The notes under the pieces are model-generated. The model did not search any database and was not told the origin of the DNA. It saw nothing but the letters and a program-made list of their open reading frames with translations. DNA of 54,424 nt, taken from positions 1 to 54,424 of the forward strand of contig CAKZOB010000083.1 in NCBI GenBank assembly GCA_937135955.1, in the 5' to 3' direction. The DNA is from an uncultured Anaerolineales bacterium. GTDB lineage: Bacteria > Chloroflexota > Anaerolineae > Aggregatilineales > Aggregatilineaceae. A program made the translations under genes and the position numbers. Positions 16,122 through 24,269 of this stretch are shown here, in pieces. Position 1 is the stretch's first letter. Every line of letters starts with the position of its first letter.

Positions 16122-18062
16122 ATGGATGCCTTGGGGCAGATCATTGAGACACTGCGGCAACGTCGCCGCGAGCTGACACAGCCATACCATGTACCGGGCC
16201 TGTGGATTGATCATCAAACAACCGCGGCTCGTGCGGTCAACCCTTATGACTTTTACCGTGCCAGGCTGGAATGGATTGTCGCGCAGCCGCCGCGTCCGCT
16301 GGTGCAGGGGGATGGTAATGGGGATTGGACGCGACAGGCCATCATCTACAACATGTTCCCGCGCGTTACCACAGCTTATGACCACGCTCACGACGGGGTG
16401 CTGATTACCGGCCCCTCTGCTGACGGGTGGCGCGAGACCGGCACCTTGCTCAAAAGCATCGCCTTACTGCCCTACATCCAGAGCCTGGGCGTGAACACAG
16501 TGCACTTACTGCCCATCACGGCGGTGGGTCAGGATGGCAAGAAGGGCACCCTGGGATCGCCCTATGCCATTCGCGACCCTTATGCGCTGGACGAAAACCT
16601 GGAAGAGCCGGCGCTGGGACTGTCCGCAGACACGCTCTTCGCCGGGTTTGTCGAGGCGGCACACCGGCTGGGGATGCGTGTGGTGATGGAGTTTGTGCTG
16701 CGCACGTCATCCAAGGATGGGGCGTGGATCGGACAGCATCCGGAATGGTTCTACTGGATTCGTGCCGACGTGCCGGACCGTCAGCCGGGCAGTGCTGATC
16801 CAGCCGCCTACGGCAACCCTATCTTCTCAGAGGCTGAACTGGCGGCGATTAAGGCGAAGATAGCTGCGCATGATTTCTCGCGACTCCCGCCTCCGCCGCG
16901 CCAGTACCGGGCAATGTTTACATCTCCTCCGCACCCCGATCGCGTGTGGATGGAAGATGGGCGCTGGCTGGGCGCGTTGGATGATGGAACCAGGGTGCGC
17001 ATTCCTGGCGCGTTCACCGATTGGCCGCCGGACGACAATCAGCCGCCGTGGACGGATGTCACCTATCTGCGCATGTACGATCATCCGGACTTCAATTACA
17101 TGGCCTACAACACCATCCGCATGTATGACGAGCGGCTGGCGCGTCCGGAGAACGCTGTCGCGGACCTGTGGGATGCAGTCGCGGGGGTGATTCCGCATTA
17201 CCAGCGAACCTTTGGGATTGATGGCGTCATGATTGACATGGGCCACGCATTGCCTATGGCGCTCAAGCAGCGTATCGTGGCTTCGGCACGGACTATCAAT
17301 CCGGACTTCGCTTTCTGGGACGAGAACTTCGTCATTGGGCAGCAGAGCGTTGACGAAGGATACAACGCGGTCGTGGGCTACCTGCTGTTCGACTTCCACC
17401 AACCCGACAAATTACGCGCTTTTCTGAACAGATTGGCGCACGAGCGGTTGGCGCTGCCCTTCTTTGCCACACCGGAGAATCATAACACCCCGCGGGCGGC
17501 GGCACGTCCATTCCCCTTGCAGTACGTGCATTTTGCTCTGGCATTGAGTGTGCTGCTACCAGGCGTGCCGTTCATTCACAGCGGCTTCGAACTGATGGAG
17601 ACACAGCCTATCAATACAGGGCTGGGCTTCACAGACGAGATGATCCGCGCTTATCCTACGGAGAAACTGCCGCTGTTCAGCGCCTGGGCGTTCGACTGGG
17701 CGCGTCCCGACAACCTGGTGAACTCGGTGCGCTATGCGCTGCAGTTGCGGCAGAAGTTCGCTTCGTTGCTCAGCGATCCTGACCCGGCCACCTTCTTTAT
17801 CGGCTACAGCGAAAATCCGGGTTTCCTGACCTTTGCCCGGCAAAACGCCGAGCACACCCTGGTCGCTGTGGCCAGCGCGACCTTTGAAGCGCCAGAAGAC
17901 GGGCGCGTGTACCTGCCTGTCTGCCAGTGCTCTTTAACTCCTCTGTGGGGAACTGACGTAGCTCATGTGGGGCGCGGTGCGGTACACCTAGATGTCAGCC
18001 TGGGGAATGGGCATGTGCTGATCCTGGAAGGTGGGCCAGAATTCCCGCGCCTGCACAAATGA
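16122..18062 (+). CDS. GH13 maltosyltransferase-like protein with altered catalytic motifs
   Basis: The 646 residues have an alpha-amylase-family barrel: LGVNTVHLLPI near residue 130, GIDGVMIDMGHALP with the candidate nucleophile Asp372, FAFWDENF with the candidate acid Glu401, and ENHNTPR near 452-458. The order of motifs, MGHALP, and a later GVPFIHSGFELMETQPINTG closely recall the Thermotoga alpha-glucan maltosyltransferase group. Two positions differ from the GH13 rule: Met370 stands where Arg normally precedes the nucleophile, and Asn455 stands where the third catalytic Asp is expected. The protein may therefore be a transferase with changed chemistry or a non-catalytic glucan binder. The ATG at 16122 has GGAGCAGG upstream and avoids the terminator; an upstream in-frame start is rejected. 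No signal peptide. Confidence 0.8.
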   Translation: MDALGQIIETLRQRRRELTQPYHVPGLWIDHQTTAARAVNPYDFYRARLEWIVAQPPRPLVQGDGNGDWTRQAIIYNMFPRVTTAYDHAHDGVLITGPSADGWRETGTLLKSIALLPYIQSLGVNTVHLLPITAVGQDGKKGTLGSPYAIRDPYALDENLEEPALGLSADTLFAGFVEAAHRLGMRVVMEFVLRTSSKDGAWIGQHPEWFYWIRADVPDRQPGSADPAAYGNPIFSEAELAAIKAKIAAHDFSRLPPPPRQYRAMFTSPPHPDRVWMEDGRWLGALDDGTRVRIPGAFTDWPPDDNQPPWTDVTYLRMYDHPDFNYMAYNTIRMYDERLARPENAVADLWDAVAGVIPHYQRTFGIDGVMIDMGHALPMALKQRIVASARTINPDFAFWDENFVIGQQSVDEGYNAVVGYLLFDFHQPDKLRAFLNRLAHERLALPFFATPENHNTPRAAARPFPLQYVHFALALSVLLPGVPFIHSGFELMETQPINTGLGFTDEMIRAYPTEKLPLFSAWAFDWARPDNLVNSVRYALQLRQKFASLLSDPDPATFFIGYSENPGFLTFARQNAEHTLVAVASATFEAPEDGRVYLPVCQCSLTPLWGTDVAHVGRGAVHLDVSLGNGHVLILEGGPEFPRLHK

Positions 18063-18068
18063 AATGTC

Positions 18069-18108
18069 AGCCCTGCAGGTAACAGGTCACCCCCTGCAGG
18101 GCTTGTTT
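18069..18108 (+). terminator. Terminator after the GH13 gene
   Basis: AGCCCTGCAGG (18069-18079) pairs perfectly with CCTGCAGGGCT (18093-18103) and is followed by TGTTT. It separates the convergent GH13 and adk genes. Confidence 0.8.
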
Positions 18109-18132
18109 CCTCGTCCTTATTTCTCCGTGAGA

Positions 18133-18711
18133 TTAGCTGATCAGCGGCTTGAGCAGCGCCAGAACATCCTGGTAGATGGCGTCAATGGTGCGGTTGGCGT
18201 CTACGCTTTTGACCAGGCCGGGGCGCTCGCGATAGTAGGGCATCACGCTGGCTTCGACCTGGGCATGGTCGCTGAGGCGTTTTTCGATGACCTCTGGGCG
18301 ATCGTCGGGGCGGCCTTCCTGCCGACCCATCAGGCGCTGACGCGAGACTTCGAGGGGCAGGACGAAATCTACCACCAGGTTGAGCTGTGCGCCCAATTCA
18401 TGTAGCAGGTTGTCCAGTGCCTGAGCCTGGGCGCGGGTGCGCGGGAATCCGTCGAAAATGGCCCCCTTGCTCACGTCTGGTTCGGCCAGCCGTTCGCGCA
18501 CCATGCCGATCGTGATTTCGTCGGGCACCAAAGCGCCCCGCGACATATACTCTTGCGCCTGCAGACCCAACGGCGTCTGGTTGCTGAGGTGCTGGCGGAA
18601 CAGTTCGCCAGTCGAAATCTGAACCAAGCCAAGTTCAGCCGCAACACGTTTGGCCTGAGTACCTTTGCCACAGCCGGGCGGGCCAAAGAAGACCACGAAT
18701 GCCGGTGTCAT
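18133..18711 (-). CDS. adk: Adenylate kinase
   Basis: Adk equilibrates ATP + AMP with two ADP. The 192 residues show the P-loop FFGPPGCGKGTQAKRVA (8-24), ISTGELFRQHL, the AMP-site segment LVPDEITIGMVRERL, IFDGFPRTRAQAQAL, and a short LID (RQEGRPDDRPEVIEKRL) without the zinc cysteines of long-type enzymes. GAGGAG is placed well before the ATG at 18711. It stands alone here rather than in the secY ribosomal operon, the more usual location, so a second adk may exist elsewhere. Confidence 0.94.
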   Translation of the reverse strand: MTPAFVVFFGPPGCGKGTQAKRVAAELGLVQISTGELFRQHLSNQTPLGLQAQEYMSRGALVPDEITIGMVRERLAEPDVSKGAIFDGFPRTRAQAQALDNLLHELGAQLNLVVDFVLPLEVSRQRLMGRQEGRPDDRPEVIEKRLSDHAQVEASVMPYYRERPGLVKSVDANRTIDAIYQDVLALLKPLIS

Positions 18712-18754
18712 TGCAACTCCTCACTGTCATGCGGAACAAGAAACGCGCTCAGCA

Positions 18755-18782
18755 ATTCTAACGGATGCTGTGAGAAGGACAA
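18755..18782 (-). promoter_or_regulatory. Likely adk promoter
   Basis: On the minus strand: TTGTCC, 16 bases, TAGAAT. The start would lie near 18748, giving a leader of about 37 bases that contains the GAGGAG ribosome site. Confidence 0.5.
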
Positions 18783-18996
18783 GGATCACAATGGTCTTGG
18801 CTGAGGCGACCTGATCTCCGATCGGGGAATTGGCATCGCGGCGCTGCCTGTACGCTTTGATATGTGCCCCTTTTCGAGCGCTTGCTGGTCGAACATATCC
18901 GGACGTCTAGGCATGGGGCGTTCTTCTCCCTGTGGCTGATGGCCGTTGACCGTAGTGTGTGCTATCTGGAGGGCGGAAAACGAGTTGGGGGAAGTC
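18783..18996. other. Intergenic stretch without recognised content
   Basis: Between the adk promoter and the tRNA terminator I see no convincing gene, repeat or structured RNA. The small open frames have no ribosome site and no recognisable sequence. Confidence 0.6.
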
Positions 18997-19028
18997 AAAA
19001 AAAGAAAACCCGGCCAGGAGGTCGGGTC
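18997..19028 (-). terminator. Terminator of the tRNA gene
   Basis: On the minus strand ACCCGACC pairs with GGCCGGGT around TCCT (one mismatch) and runs into TTTC and seven T residues. It directly follows the tRNA 3' end. Confidence 0.85.
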
Positions 19029-19034
19029 TTGGAG

Positions 19035-19106
19035 TGGCGACGGTGTGATTTGAACACACGACCCAGGGCTTATGAGTCCCCTGCTCTACCGCTGAGCTAC
19101 GTCGCC
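19035..19106 (-). tRNA. tRNA with CAU anticodon (elongator Met; Ile2 possible)
   Basis: A complete 72-base cloverleaf reads on the minus strand: acceptor GGCGACG/CGTCGCC with discriminator A, D arm GCTC-AGCGGTA-GAGC, anticodon loop CTCATAA, and T arm GTGTG-TTCAAAT-CACAC. The anticodon is CAT. The G1-C72 pair rules out the initiator type. A CAU tRNA modified by TilS to read AUA (Ile2) cannot be excluded by eye. There is an A-G mismatch at the base of the anticodon stem. CCA is not encoded, so it must be added after transcription. Confidence 0.93.
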
Positions 19107-19118
19107 GAACTGGGGGAT

Positions 19119-19146
19119 ATTATAGCAAGAGTTGTGGGCGCGTCAA
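19119..19146 (-). promoter_or_regulatory. Strong promoter of the tRNA gene
   Basis: On the minus strand: TTGACG (19141-19146), 16 bases, TATAAT (19119-19124). Transcription would start about six bases before the mature tRNA 5' end. Confidence 0.85.
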
Positions 19147-19181
19147 TGGTTTTGAGGCTGTTTTTCGCCCACAAGACCCGC

Positions 19182-19691
19182 TCAGCGGATCACTTCCCAC
19201 GCCAGGTGTGATAGCTCTGGCGCGATCAGCTTTTCCCAGGCCAACCTTACGGCGTCCGGTGAGCCGGGGGTCGAGACGATCACCTTGTTGCGGTAGACAC
19301 CCGCGATGGCGCGCGACAACATTGCGGCAGCACCTACCTGCTGATAGCTGAGCATACGGAACAGTTCGCCAAAGCCGGGCAACACTTTCTCCAGCTTGCG
19401 ACTGAGGGCATCGTAGGTACGGTCGCGCGGCGAGATGCCGGTGCCGCCGTTGAAGAGAATCACCCGGGCGGGGCCGTTGATCAGCTCCTCCAGCACGTTG
19501 TTCACCTGCTCGACTTCGTCTTTGACGATGTGATAGGCCACGACCTGATGACCGGCGCTGAGGATTTGCTCGCGCAGGTAGGTGGCATTGGTGTCGGTCT
19601 CTGGGGTGCGCGTGTCGCTGACAGTGACGATGGCGATGGGCACCGGCCCTTGCCGGGCGGCAATTTCTTTGTGGTGAGCACTGCTGGACAT
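19182..19691 (-). CDS. moaB: MoaB/MogA-family molybdopterin adenylyltransferase
   Basis: MoaB/MogA activates molybdopterin by adenylylation before MoeA adds molybdenum. From ATG 19691 the protein has 169 residues: [36 protein letters not shown], the nucleotide loop [38 protein letters not shown] and [20 protein letters not shown]. The GGGAG at 19703-19707 is rather far from this ATG, so the start is a judgement; an upstream in-frame extension back to 19760 looks non-coding and contains the promoter. It complements moeA at the left of the window. Confidence 0.92.
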   Translation of the reverse strand: MSSSAHHKEIAARQGPVPIAIVTVSDTRTPETDTNATYLREQILSAGHQVVAYHIVKDEVEQVNNVLEELINGPARVILFNGGTGISPRDRTYDALSRKLEKVLPGFGELFRMLSYQQVGAAAMLSRAIAGVYRNKVIVSTPGSPDAVRLAWEKLIAPELSHLAWEVIR

Positions 19692-19730
19692 GATGGATGA
19701 CACTCCCTGAAGCCGTATGACCCTGGCCCG

Positions 19731-19760
19731 ATGATAGCAGTAAGAAAGACACAGAGGCAA
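19731..19760 (-). promoter_or_regulatory. Likely moaB promoter
   Basis: On the minus strand: TTGCCT (19755-19760), 18 bases, TATCAT (19731-19736), with about 35 bases to the chosen moaB ATG. It also argues against a start at 19760. Confidence 0.5.
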
Positions 19761-19762
19761 CC

Positions 19763-19964
19763 AGGGGGCTCAGGGTAATCGCATCAAAACCAGCCCGCAG
19801 AACCATGGGCAGAAGTAAGCTCAGGGGTGATCTTCTGGTTGACCTCACCCCCGCTCGGCGCTGGCGCGCCTCGTTGCCCCCTCTCCAACGCGGAGAGGGG
19901 GCAAGCTGAGCGTAGCGAGGCTGGGGGTGAGGTAAAGCGGCAAGTGGTTTGATGCAATCCCCCT
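19763..19964. repeat. MITE-like intergenic repeat with GCATCAAA terminal arms and a nested 92-base palindrome
   Basis: The left arm AGGGGGCTCAGGGTAATCGC then ATCAAAACCAGCCCGC matches the reverse complement of the right arm (AGGGGGATTGCATCAAACCA then CTTGCCGC) with a small gap. Inside, 19841-19933 is a palindrome bounded by GACCTCACCCCC and GGGGGTGAGGT that is nearly identical to 36720-36812. It fills most of the 317-base gap between moaB and glnA. There is no coding capacity. Confidence 0.7.
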
Positions 19965-20008
19965 GCCGGGGGGCTGCCTCTGTGCGTGAATTTGACTGGC
20001 TAACCGGG

Positions 20009-21349
20009 CTAGACGGTGAGCATGTAGCGGTCTAGTTCCCAGCGCGAGACGTGAATGCGGTACTCGTCCCATTCGGCACGCTTGGCCCGGTCGTAGACCT
20101 CATAGACATGTTCGCCCAAAGCGCCACGCACGACGTCGTCTTTGGCTAGCTCGTTGAGAGCTTCTTCGAGCGTACCCGGTAACACGTCCACGCCATTGGC
20201 TTCCCGTTCGGCAGTCGTCCAATGGAAGACATCATCCGTAACGGGCGTGGGCGGTTCCAGGCCACGTTCGATCCCATCCAGACCTGCTTCGAGCATCGCC
20301 GCAAAGGCCAGGTAGGGGTTGCAACTGGGATCGGGGAAGCGCAACTCGACGCGCGTGGACTGTTCGCGACCCGGAGAGTAGCGCGGCACGCGAATCAGCG
20401 CCGAGCGATTACGCTGTGCCCAGCAGACGTAGACTGGCGCTTCGTAGCCGGGGGTCAGGCGCTTGTAGCTGTTGACCGTCGGCGCTACCACCGCTGCCAG
20501 GGCGCGGGCATGAGCAAGCTGCCCGGCCACGAACTGTCGAGCCAGTTTGGAAAGATGGAACTCGCCGTTGGGATCGTACATCAGGTTCTTGCCGGTCTTG
20601 ATGTCGGCGAGGCTCTGGTGCACATGCATCCCACTACCGTTGATGCCGAAGATTGGCTTGGGCATGAACGTGGCGATCAGGCCGTGTTTCGCGGCGATAC
20701 CCTTGACTGTGTACTTGAAAGTCACGGCATTGTCGGCTGTGTGGAGCGCGTGCTCATAGCGGAAGTCAATCTCGTGCTGACCAATAGCGACTTCGTGGTG
20801 GGCCATTTCGACGTGAATACGTAGCGCCAGCAAGGCGCGGCTGATGTCGCTGCGCACTCGCTGCGCCTCGTCGCCAGGAGAGAAATCGAAGTATCCGCCC
20901 ACGTCATGCGGTACGGCTTCGTGCCCGTTCTCGCGGAACAGGAAGAACTCAAGTTCTGGCCCCGTGTTGTAGATTAGCCCCAGCTTTTCGGCGTGAGCGA
21001 CAGCGCGCTTCAACACGTAGCGCGGATCGCCTTCGAAAGGTGTGCCATCCGGATTGTAGACATCGCAGATGATGCGGCCACGCTTGCCCAGGGGATCGTC
21101 CAGAGTCCAGGGTAACACGCGGAATGTCACCGGGTCTAGCCGCAAGAACATGTCCGATTCCTGGATGCGAGCGAAGCCCTGGATAGAAGACCCATCGAAC
21201 CAGACTCCCCGTTCCAGTGCTTCTTCCAGTCCGACATCCTGGATGGTCACACTTTTGGTCACGCCAAAGATATCGGTGAACTGCAGGTCAATGAACTTCA
21301 CCCCTTCCGCCTTGACTGTTTCAAGAATGGCCTGGGCTTTGTCGTCCAT
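20009..21349 (-). CDS. glnA: Glutamine synthetase type I
   Basis: GlnA joins ammonia and glutamate using ATP. From ATG 21349 (GGAGAG upstream) it has 446 residues, typical of GSI-alpha enzymes. Marks are LQFTDIFGVTKSVTI, VWFDGSSIQGFARIQESDMF, the metal-site TGPELEFFLF, the long NGSGMHVHQSL loop, VAPTVNSYKRLTPGYEAPVY, and RVELRFPDPSCNPYLAFAAML. The adenylylation-site region is not of the E. coli type, so control is more likely by feedback and transcription. The promoter (see 21388-21441) has a good -10, no -35 and an upstream inverted repeat. Confidence 0.96.
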   Translation of the reverse strand: MDDKAQAILETVKAEGVKFIDLQFTDIFGVTKSVTIQDVGLEEALERGVWFDGSSIQGFARIQESDMFLRLDPVTFRVLPWTLDDPLGKRGRIICDVYNPDGTPFEGDPRYVLKRAVAHAEKLGLIYNTGPELEFFLFRENGHEAVPHDVGGYFDFSPGDEAQRVRSDISRALLALRIHVEMAHHEVAIGQHEIDFRYEHALHTADNAVTFKYTVKGIAAKHGLIATFMPKPIFGINGSGMHVHQSLADIKTGKNLMYDPNGEFHLSKLARQFVAGQLAHARALAAVVAPTVNSYKRLTPGYEAPVYVCWAQRNRSALIRVPRYSPGREQSTRVELRFPDPSCNPYLAFAAMLEAGLDGIERGLEPPTPVTDDVFHWTTAEREANGVDVLPGTLEEALNELAKDDVVRGALGEHVYEVYDRAKRAEWDEYRIHVSRWELDRYMLTV

Positions 21350-21387
21350 TACGACACTCTCCTGTGTGTGGCATAGCGTACATACCA

Positions 21388-21441
21388 ATTATAGTGGCCG
21401 TGGAGTCACTGGCGATAGTGTTGCTTGTGCATTACACACAA
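21388..21441 (-). promoter_or_regulatory. glnA promoter with upstream inverted repeat (candidate activator site)
   Basis: On the minus strand a perfect TATAAT lies at 21388-21393, but the expected -35 window reads ATCGCC. An inverted repeat, TTGTG-N7-CACAA (21425-21441), would lie about 44-60 bases before the start point, the usual place for an activator. It resembles a dyad operator of the kind used by GlnR or Crp/Fnr proteins, but does not match either rule exactly. Confidence 0.45.
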
Positions 21442-21519
21442 AGAATTTTGCCGATTGGCCTTATTTCTGGACGATCTGCTTGGGCGGTTAGATGCAAATT
21501 GGGCAGACTGCACAATTCT

Positions 21520-22479
21520 CTAGTTGGGCAGGCTGTCCAGGAACGCCTGCACGCTGCTGGCTGAATTGAGCGTGATGCGCTGGGCGTCCCGGTCAATGCG
21601 CTTGATCAGGCCAGACAGCACATCCTTGGGCCCCAGTTCGATGAAGACATTGACGCCCAGAGCGCGCATGGTTTGCACAGATTCCGTCCAGCGCACAGTG
21701 GAGGTAAGCTGAGCGCCCAACTCGGAGCGAATGGCTTCCGGCGATTGCAGCGGCGTAGCATCCACGTTGCCGATCACTGGCACGCGCGGAGACTGGAAGG
21801 GCACGGCAGCCAGGGCCTGCTCGAATTCGGGCACAAGGGCGGTCATCAGCGGTGAGTGCGAGGCAACAGTCACGGCCAGGGGGACGACGCGCTTGGCTCC
21901 TTTAGCTTCGGCCAGCGGGATGGCCTGTTCCACCGCGGTCTTACCGCCCGAAATCACCAACTGGCCGGGGCAGTTGTCGTTGGCAATGACCAGCGGTTGA
22001 CCCGTGCTGGCACTCACGTCCGCGCAGAGGGCGGCCAGTTCGTCTCTTTCCAGGCCGAGGACGGCGGCCATGGCACCCGGCGCGCGGACAGTTGCTTCCC
22101 GCATCAGCCGACCGCGCTCGCGCACCAGCCGCAGGCCGTCCTCAAAGGACATGGCTCCCGCAGCAGCTAGCGCGGTCAATTCGCCAAGGCTGTGCCCTGC
22201 CATACACAGGGGAGCGAGGGCCGTACCACAGGCATCTTCCAGGATGCGCACGATGGCCATGCCGATGACGTAAAGCGCGGGCTGTGTGTTGAACGTGTCG
22301 TTGAGGCTGTCGGCAGGGCCGTGAAAGCACAGTTCGCTGAGAGAAAAGCCCAGGATGGCGTCGGCTTGATCGAAGACCTGCCGTGCCTGGGGAAAGATCG
22401 CCACCAGGTCGGCACCCATACCGACCTCTTGCGATCCCTGACCAGGAAACACCAATGCAGTGGTGTGCCAGTCAATCAT
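21520..22479 (-). CDS. fabD: Malonyl-CoA:ACP transacylase
   Basis: FabD loads malonyl groups onto acyl carrier protein for fatty-acid synthesis. The 319 residues show the N-terminal LVFPGQGSQEVGMG (9-22), FNTQPALYVIGMA, the catalytic serine in AGHSLGELTALAAAG (near 95), GAMAAVLGLERDEL, VIANDNCPGQLVISG, the catalytic histidine in VASHSPLMTALV, and IELGPKDVLSGLIKRI near the end. It lies downstream of rpmF, in the same direction. Other fab genes that usually follow (fabG, acpP, fabF) are not in the window. Confidence 0.95.
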   Translation of the reverse strand: MIDWHTTALVFPGQGSQEVGMGADLVAIFPQARQVFDQADAILGFSLSELCFHGPADSLNDTFNTQPALYVIGMAIVRILEDACGTALAPLCMAGHSLGELTALAAAGAMSFEDGLRLVRERGRLMREATVRAPGAMAAVLGLERDELAALCADVSASTGQPLVIANDNCPGQLVISGGKTAVEQAIPLAEAKGAKRVVPLAVTVASHSPLMTALVPEFEQALAAVPFQSPRVPVIGNVDATPLQSPEAIRSELGAQLTSTVRWTESVQTMRALGVNVFIELGPKDVLSGLIKRIDRDAQRITLNSASSVQAFLDSLPN

Positions 22480-22560
22480 TGTGTATTCTCCGCTTTCCTA
22501 AAAAGAACCGGTGAGGTCGTTTACTCCAAAAGCAGAGTGCACCCTGGATTCATAACGCAA

Positions 22561-22587
22561 AGAGCCGTGCAAAGCCAGGCACGGCTC
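22561..22587 (-). terminator. Hairpin between rpmF and fabD (partial terminator or attenuator)
   Basis: GAGCCGTGC (22562-22570) pairs perfectly with GCACGGCTC (22579-22587). On the minus strand it is followed by TCTTTGCGTT, a weak U-tract, so it may let some transcription continue into fabD, setting a high ratio of ribosomal protein to FabD message. Confidence 0.55.
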
Positions 22588-22623
22588 CCAGGACCCGACA
22601 GGGTGGGTTGTTGGGAGAATGAG

Positions 22624-22815
22624 CTACTCTTCGTCTTCTTTGACGGAGATCACCTCGCGCCCGCGATACGACCCACAGTGAGGGCATACCTCGTGCGCCG
22701 GCTTGTACTCATTGCACTCGTCGCACAGGACGAGATGGCGCGGCGTCAGGTGATCGTGCGACCGACGCTTATCGCGGCGGGATTTGGACATTTTTCGTTT
22801 GGGTAGCGGACCCAT
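22624..22815 (-). CDS. rpmF: 50S ribosomal protein L32 (zinc-binding form)
   Basis: The 63 residues begin MGPLPKRKMSKSRRDKRRSH, the standard L32 start, and contain the zinc ribbon Cys31, Cys34, Cys44 and Cys47 (LCDECNEY then CPHCGSY). AGGAGA stands before the ATG at 22815; a longer in-frame reading to 22863 has no support. The rpmF-then-fab order is widely conserved and links ribosome supply to lipid synthesis. A perfect-consensus promoter is just upstream. Confidence 0.96.
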   Translation of the reverse strand: MGPLPKRKMSKSRRDKRRSHDHLTPRHLVLCDECNEYKPAHEVCPHCGSYRGREVISVKEDEE

Positions 22816-22871
22816 GCGAATTCTCCTTTGGCCAAGCCAAGGTCCGTCCAGCAGGCCGGACAACGGGGAGA

Positions 22872-22900
22872 ATTATAAGGGCCGCTCAGGGCCCTGTCAA
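22872..22900 (-). promoter_or_regulatory. Perfect consensus promoter of rpmF
   Basis: On the minus strand: TTGACA (22895-22900), exactly 17 bases, TATAAT (22872-22877). Transcription should begin near 22865, giving a 50-base leader to rpmF. Confidence 0.92.
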
Positions 22901-22919
22901 GGCTATGCTACATGATGCA

Positions 22920-23082
22920 GGTGCGTGCAAAGGTGGTCAGCAATTTACTTGGCGCCGGGGCGCTTACCTCATCCTCGCTCGGCCCGCGAGTGCCCCGCTG
23001 TTCCCTCGCCATGTTACGGAGGAGCCGGAGGTGAGGTAAACTAAAGCGCAGCAAAACTGGCTGACACATTATTTCATGCACC
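22920..23082. repeat. Intergenic repeat with imperfect terminal inverted repeats (GGTGCGTGCAAA family)
   Basis: The left end GGTGCGTGCAAAGGTGGTCA matches the reverse complement of the right end (GGTGCATGAAATAATGTGTC then AGCC) imperfectly over about 30 bases. The centre carries TTACCTCATCC and GGAGGTGAGGTAA arms, like the palindrome of the other copies. It separates the coiled-coil gene from the rpmF promoter. Confidence 0.7.
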
Positions 23083-23094
23083 CCTACATGCGCT

Positions 23095-23658
23095 TCACGC
23101 CTCTTGTTGAGAGGGTGTCTGCGCAGGCACTTCAACTTCTTCGACCGCGCGCGCTGCTGCGGATGGTGTTGCTGGCACAGAAACGGGCCGCCGCTGAGGT
23201 TGTTGCTTTGCTTCACGATCTCTGAGCAGCTTGGCGATGCCGTTCTGGGCGACCGTCAGGTTATATTGCAGTTGCTCTTCGAGCGAGCGTAGCACTTCCA
23301 GCACATAGGCATCGGCTTCAGCGCGGATATTCTCAGCTTCGCGGTAAGCCTCGTCAATGATATTCTGCGCCTGGGCGCGCGCCTTCTGCACAATGGCGTC
23401 GCGCTCTACCATTTCATCGCTGCGCTGACGGGCAAGCTGCAGGATACGGTTAGCTTCTTCATTGGCCTGAGCAATGAGCCGGTCGCGCTGATTTATCAGG
23501 CGCGAGGCTTTTTCGATCTGCTCTGGCACCGAAATGCGCATCTGGTCTATGATTTCGAGCGCTCGCTCTTCGTCTATCAGCGTGAACTTGCTCAGCGGAA
23601 CATGCCGCCCCTCGTCTATCAGGTCTTCGAGCCGGTCTACCAGATGTTGAATGTCCAT
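23095..23658 (-). CDS. DivIVA/AtpF-like coiled-coil protein
   Basis: The 187 residues are mostly helical. After a short N-terminal part (MDIQHLVDRLEDLIDEG) comes a long charged coiled coil from about 45 to 150 with repeated Ala/Glu/Arg heptads (RLIAQANEEANRILQLARQR and similar), then a Pro/Ala-rich tail ending in an acidic stretch. Similar proteins are often found beside coaD in Chloroflexota and Firmicutes and are annotated as ATP-synthase-B-like or DivIVA-like; the function is unknown. It is the last gene of the asp23-fakA-fakB-fakB-recG-coaD cluster, 27 bases after coaD. Confidence 0.75.
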   Translation of the reverse strand: MDIQHLVDRLEDLIDEGRHVPLSKFTLIDEERALEIIDQMRISVPEQIEKASRLINQRDRLIAQANEEANRILQLARQRSDEMVERDAIVQKARAQAQNIIDEAYREAENIRAEADAYVLEVLRSLEEQLQYNLTVAQNGIAKLLRDREAKQQPQRRPVSVPATPSAAARAVEEVEVPAQTPSQQEA

Positions 23659-23685
23659 GCCCTGCCTCCTAAACCTACGTCGGCG

Positions 23686-24228
23686 TCAATCTTCCAGGCT
23701 GACCATATAGGAGGAATTGGTCCCTCGCGCTCTAAGCTCTGCGAAGCGCCGCTGCAGCGCCTCTACTACATGCGGCGGCGTCATCGAAGAGACATCTCCC
23801 CCCAGCGAAGCGATCTCTCGTATGGTGCTCGAACTGATATGCAGGTGTTCCTCCGCCGCGATAAAGGTGACGATTTCGATATCGGGCGCAAGGCGACGGT
23901 TGGCCAGCGCCATACGGAACTCCAGCTCAAAGTCAGAGAAGACCCGCAGCCCGCGCACAATAGCCTGTGCGCCAACTTCACGTGCATAGTCTACAGTCAA
24001 CTTGTTATATGACGCAACTCGGATGCGAGGCTCATCTTTGAGCGATTCGCGTACCAGCGCTACGCGCTCTTCTCCGCTGAACAGGTCGGGCTTGCCAGGG
24101 TGCACGTAGACCGCGACGATGACTTCGTCAAACAGGCGGAGTGCCCGATGGGCGATGTCAATGTGGCCGTAGTGGATCGGGTTGAAAGAGCCGGGCAGAA
24201 CAGCACGGTAGATATGATTGTGGCGCAT
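23686..24228 (-). CDS. coaD: Phosphopantetheine adenylyltransferase
   Basis: CoaD makes dephospho-CoA from ATP and phosphopantetheine, the penultimate step of CoA synthesis. The 180 residues carry the nucleotidyltransferase signature in LPGSFNPIHYGHIDIAHRAL (HYGH at 19-22, where most CoaD have TxGH), YNKLTVDYAREVGAQAIVRG, LRVFSDFELEFRMALANRRL, and the second signature HLHISSSTIREIASLGGDVSSMTPPHV. The HxGH form is a common variation within the superfamily. It is about 15-20 residues longer than usual at the C-terminus. It sits between recG and the coiled-coil gene. Confidence 0.94.
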   Translation of the reverse strand: MRHNHIYRAVLPGSFNPIHYGHIDIAHRALRLFDEVIVAVYVHPGKPDLFSGEERVALVRESLKDEPRIRVASYNKLTVDYAREVGAQAIVRGLRVFSDFELEFRMALANRRLAPDIEIVTFIAAEEHLHISSSTIREIASLGGDVSSMTPPHVVEALQRRFAELRARGTNSSYMVSLED

Positions 24229-24269
24229 GGTATCCTTCTCGGTCTGCGACCTTGGATCGCGGCTTATGC

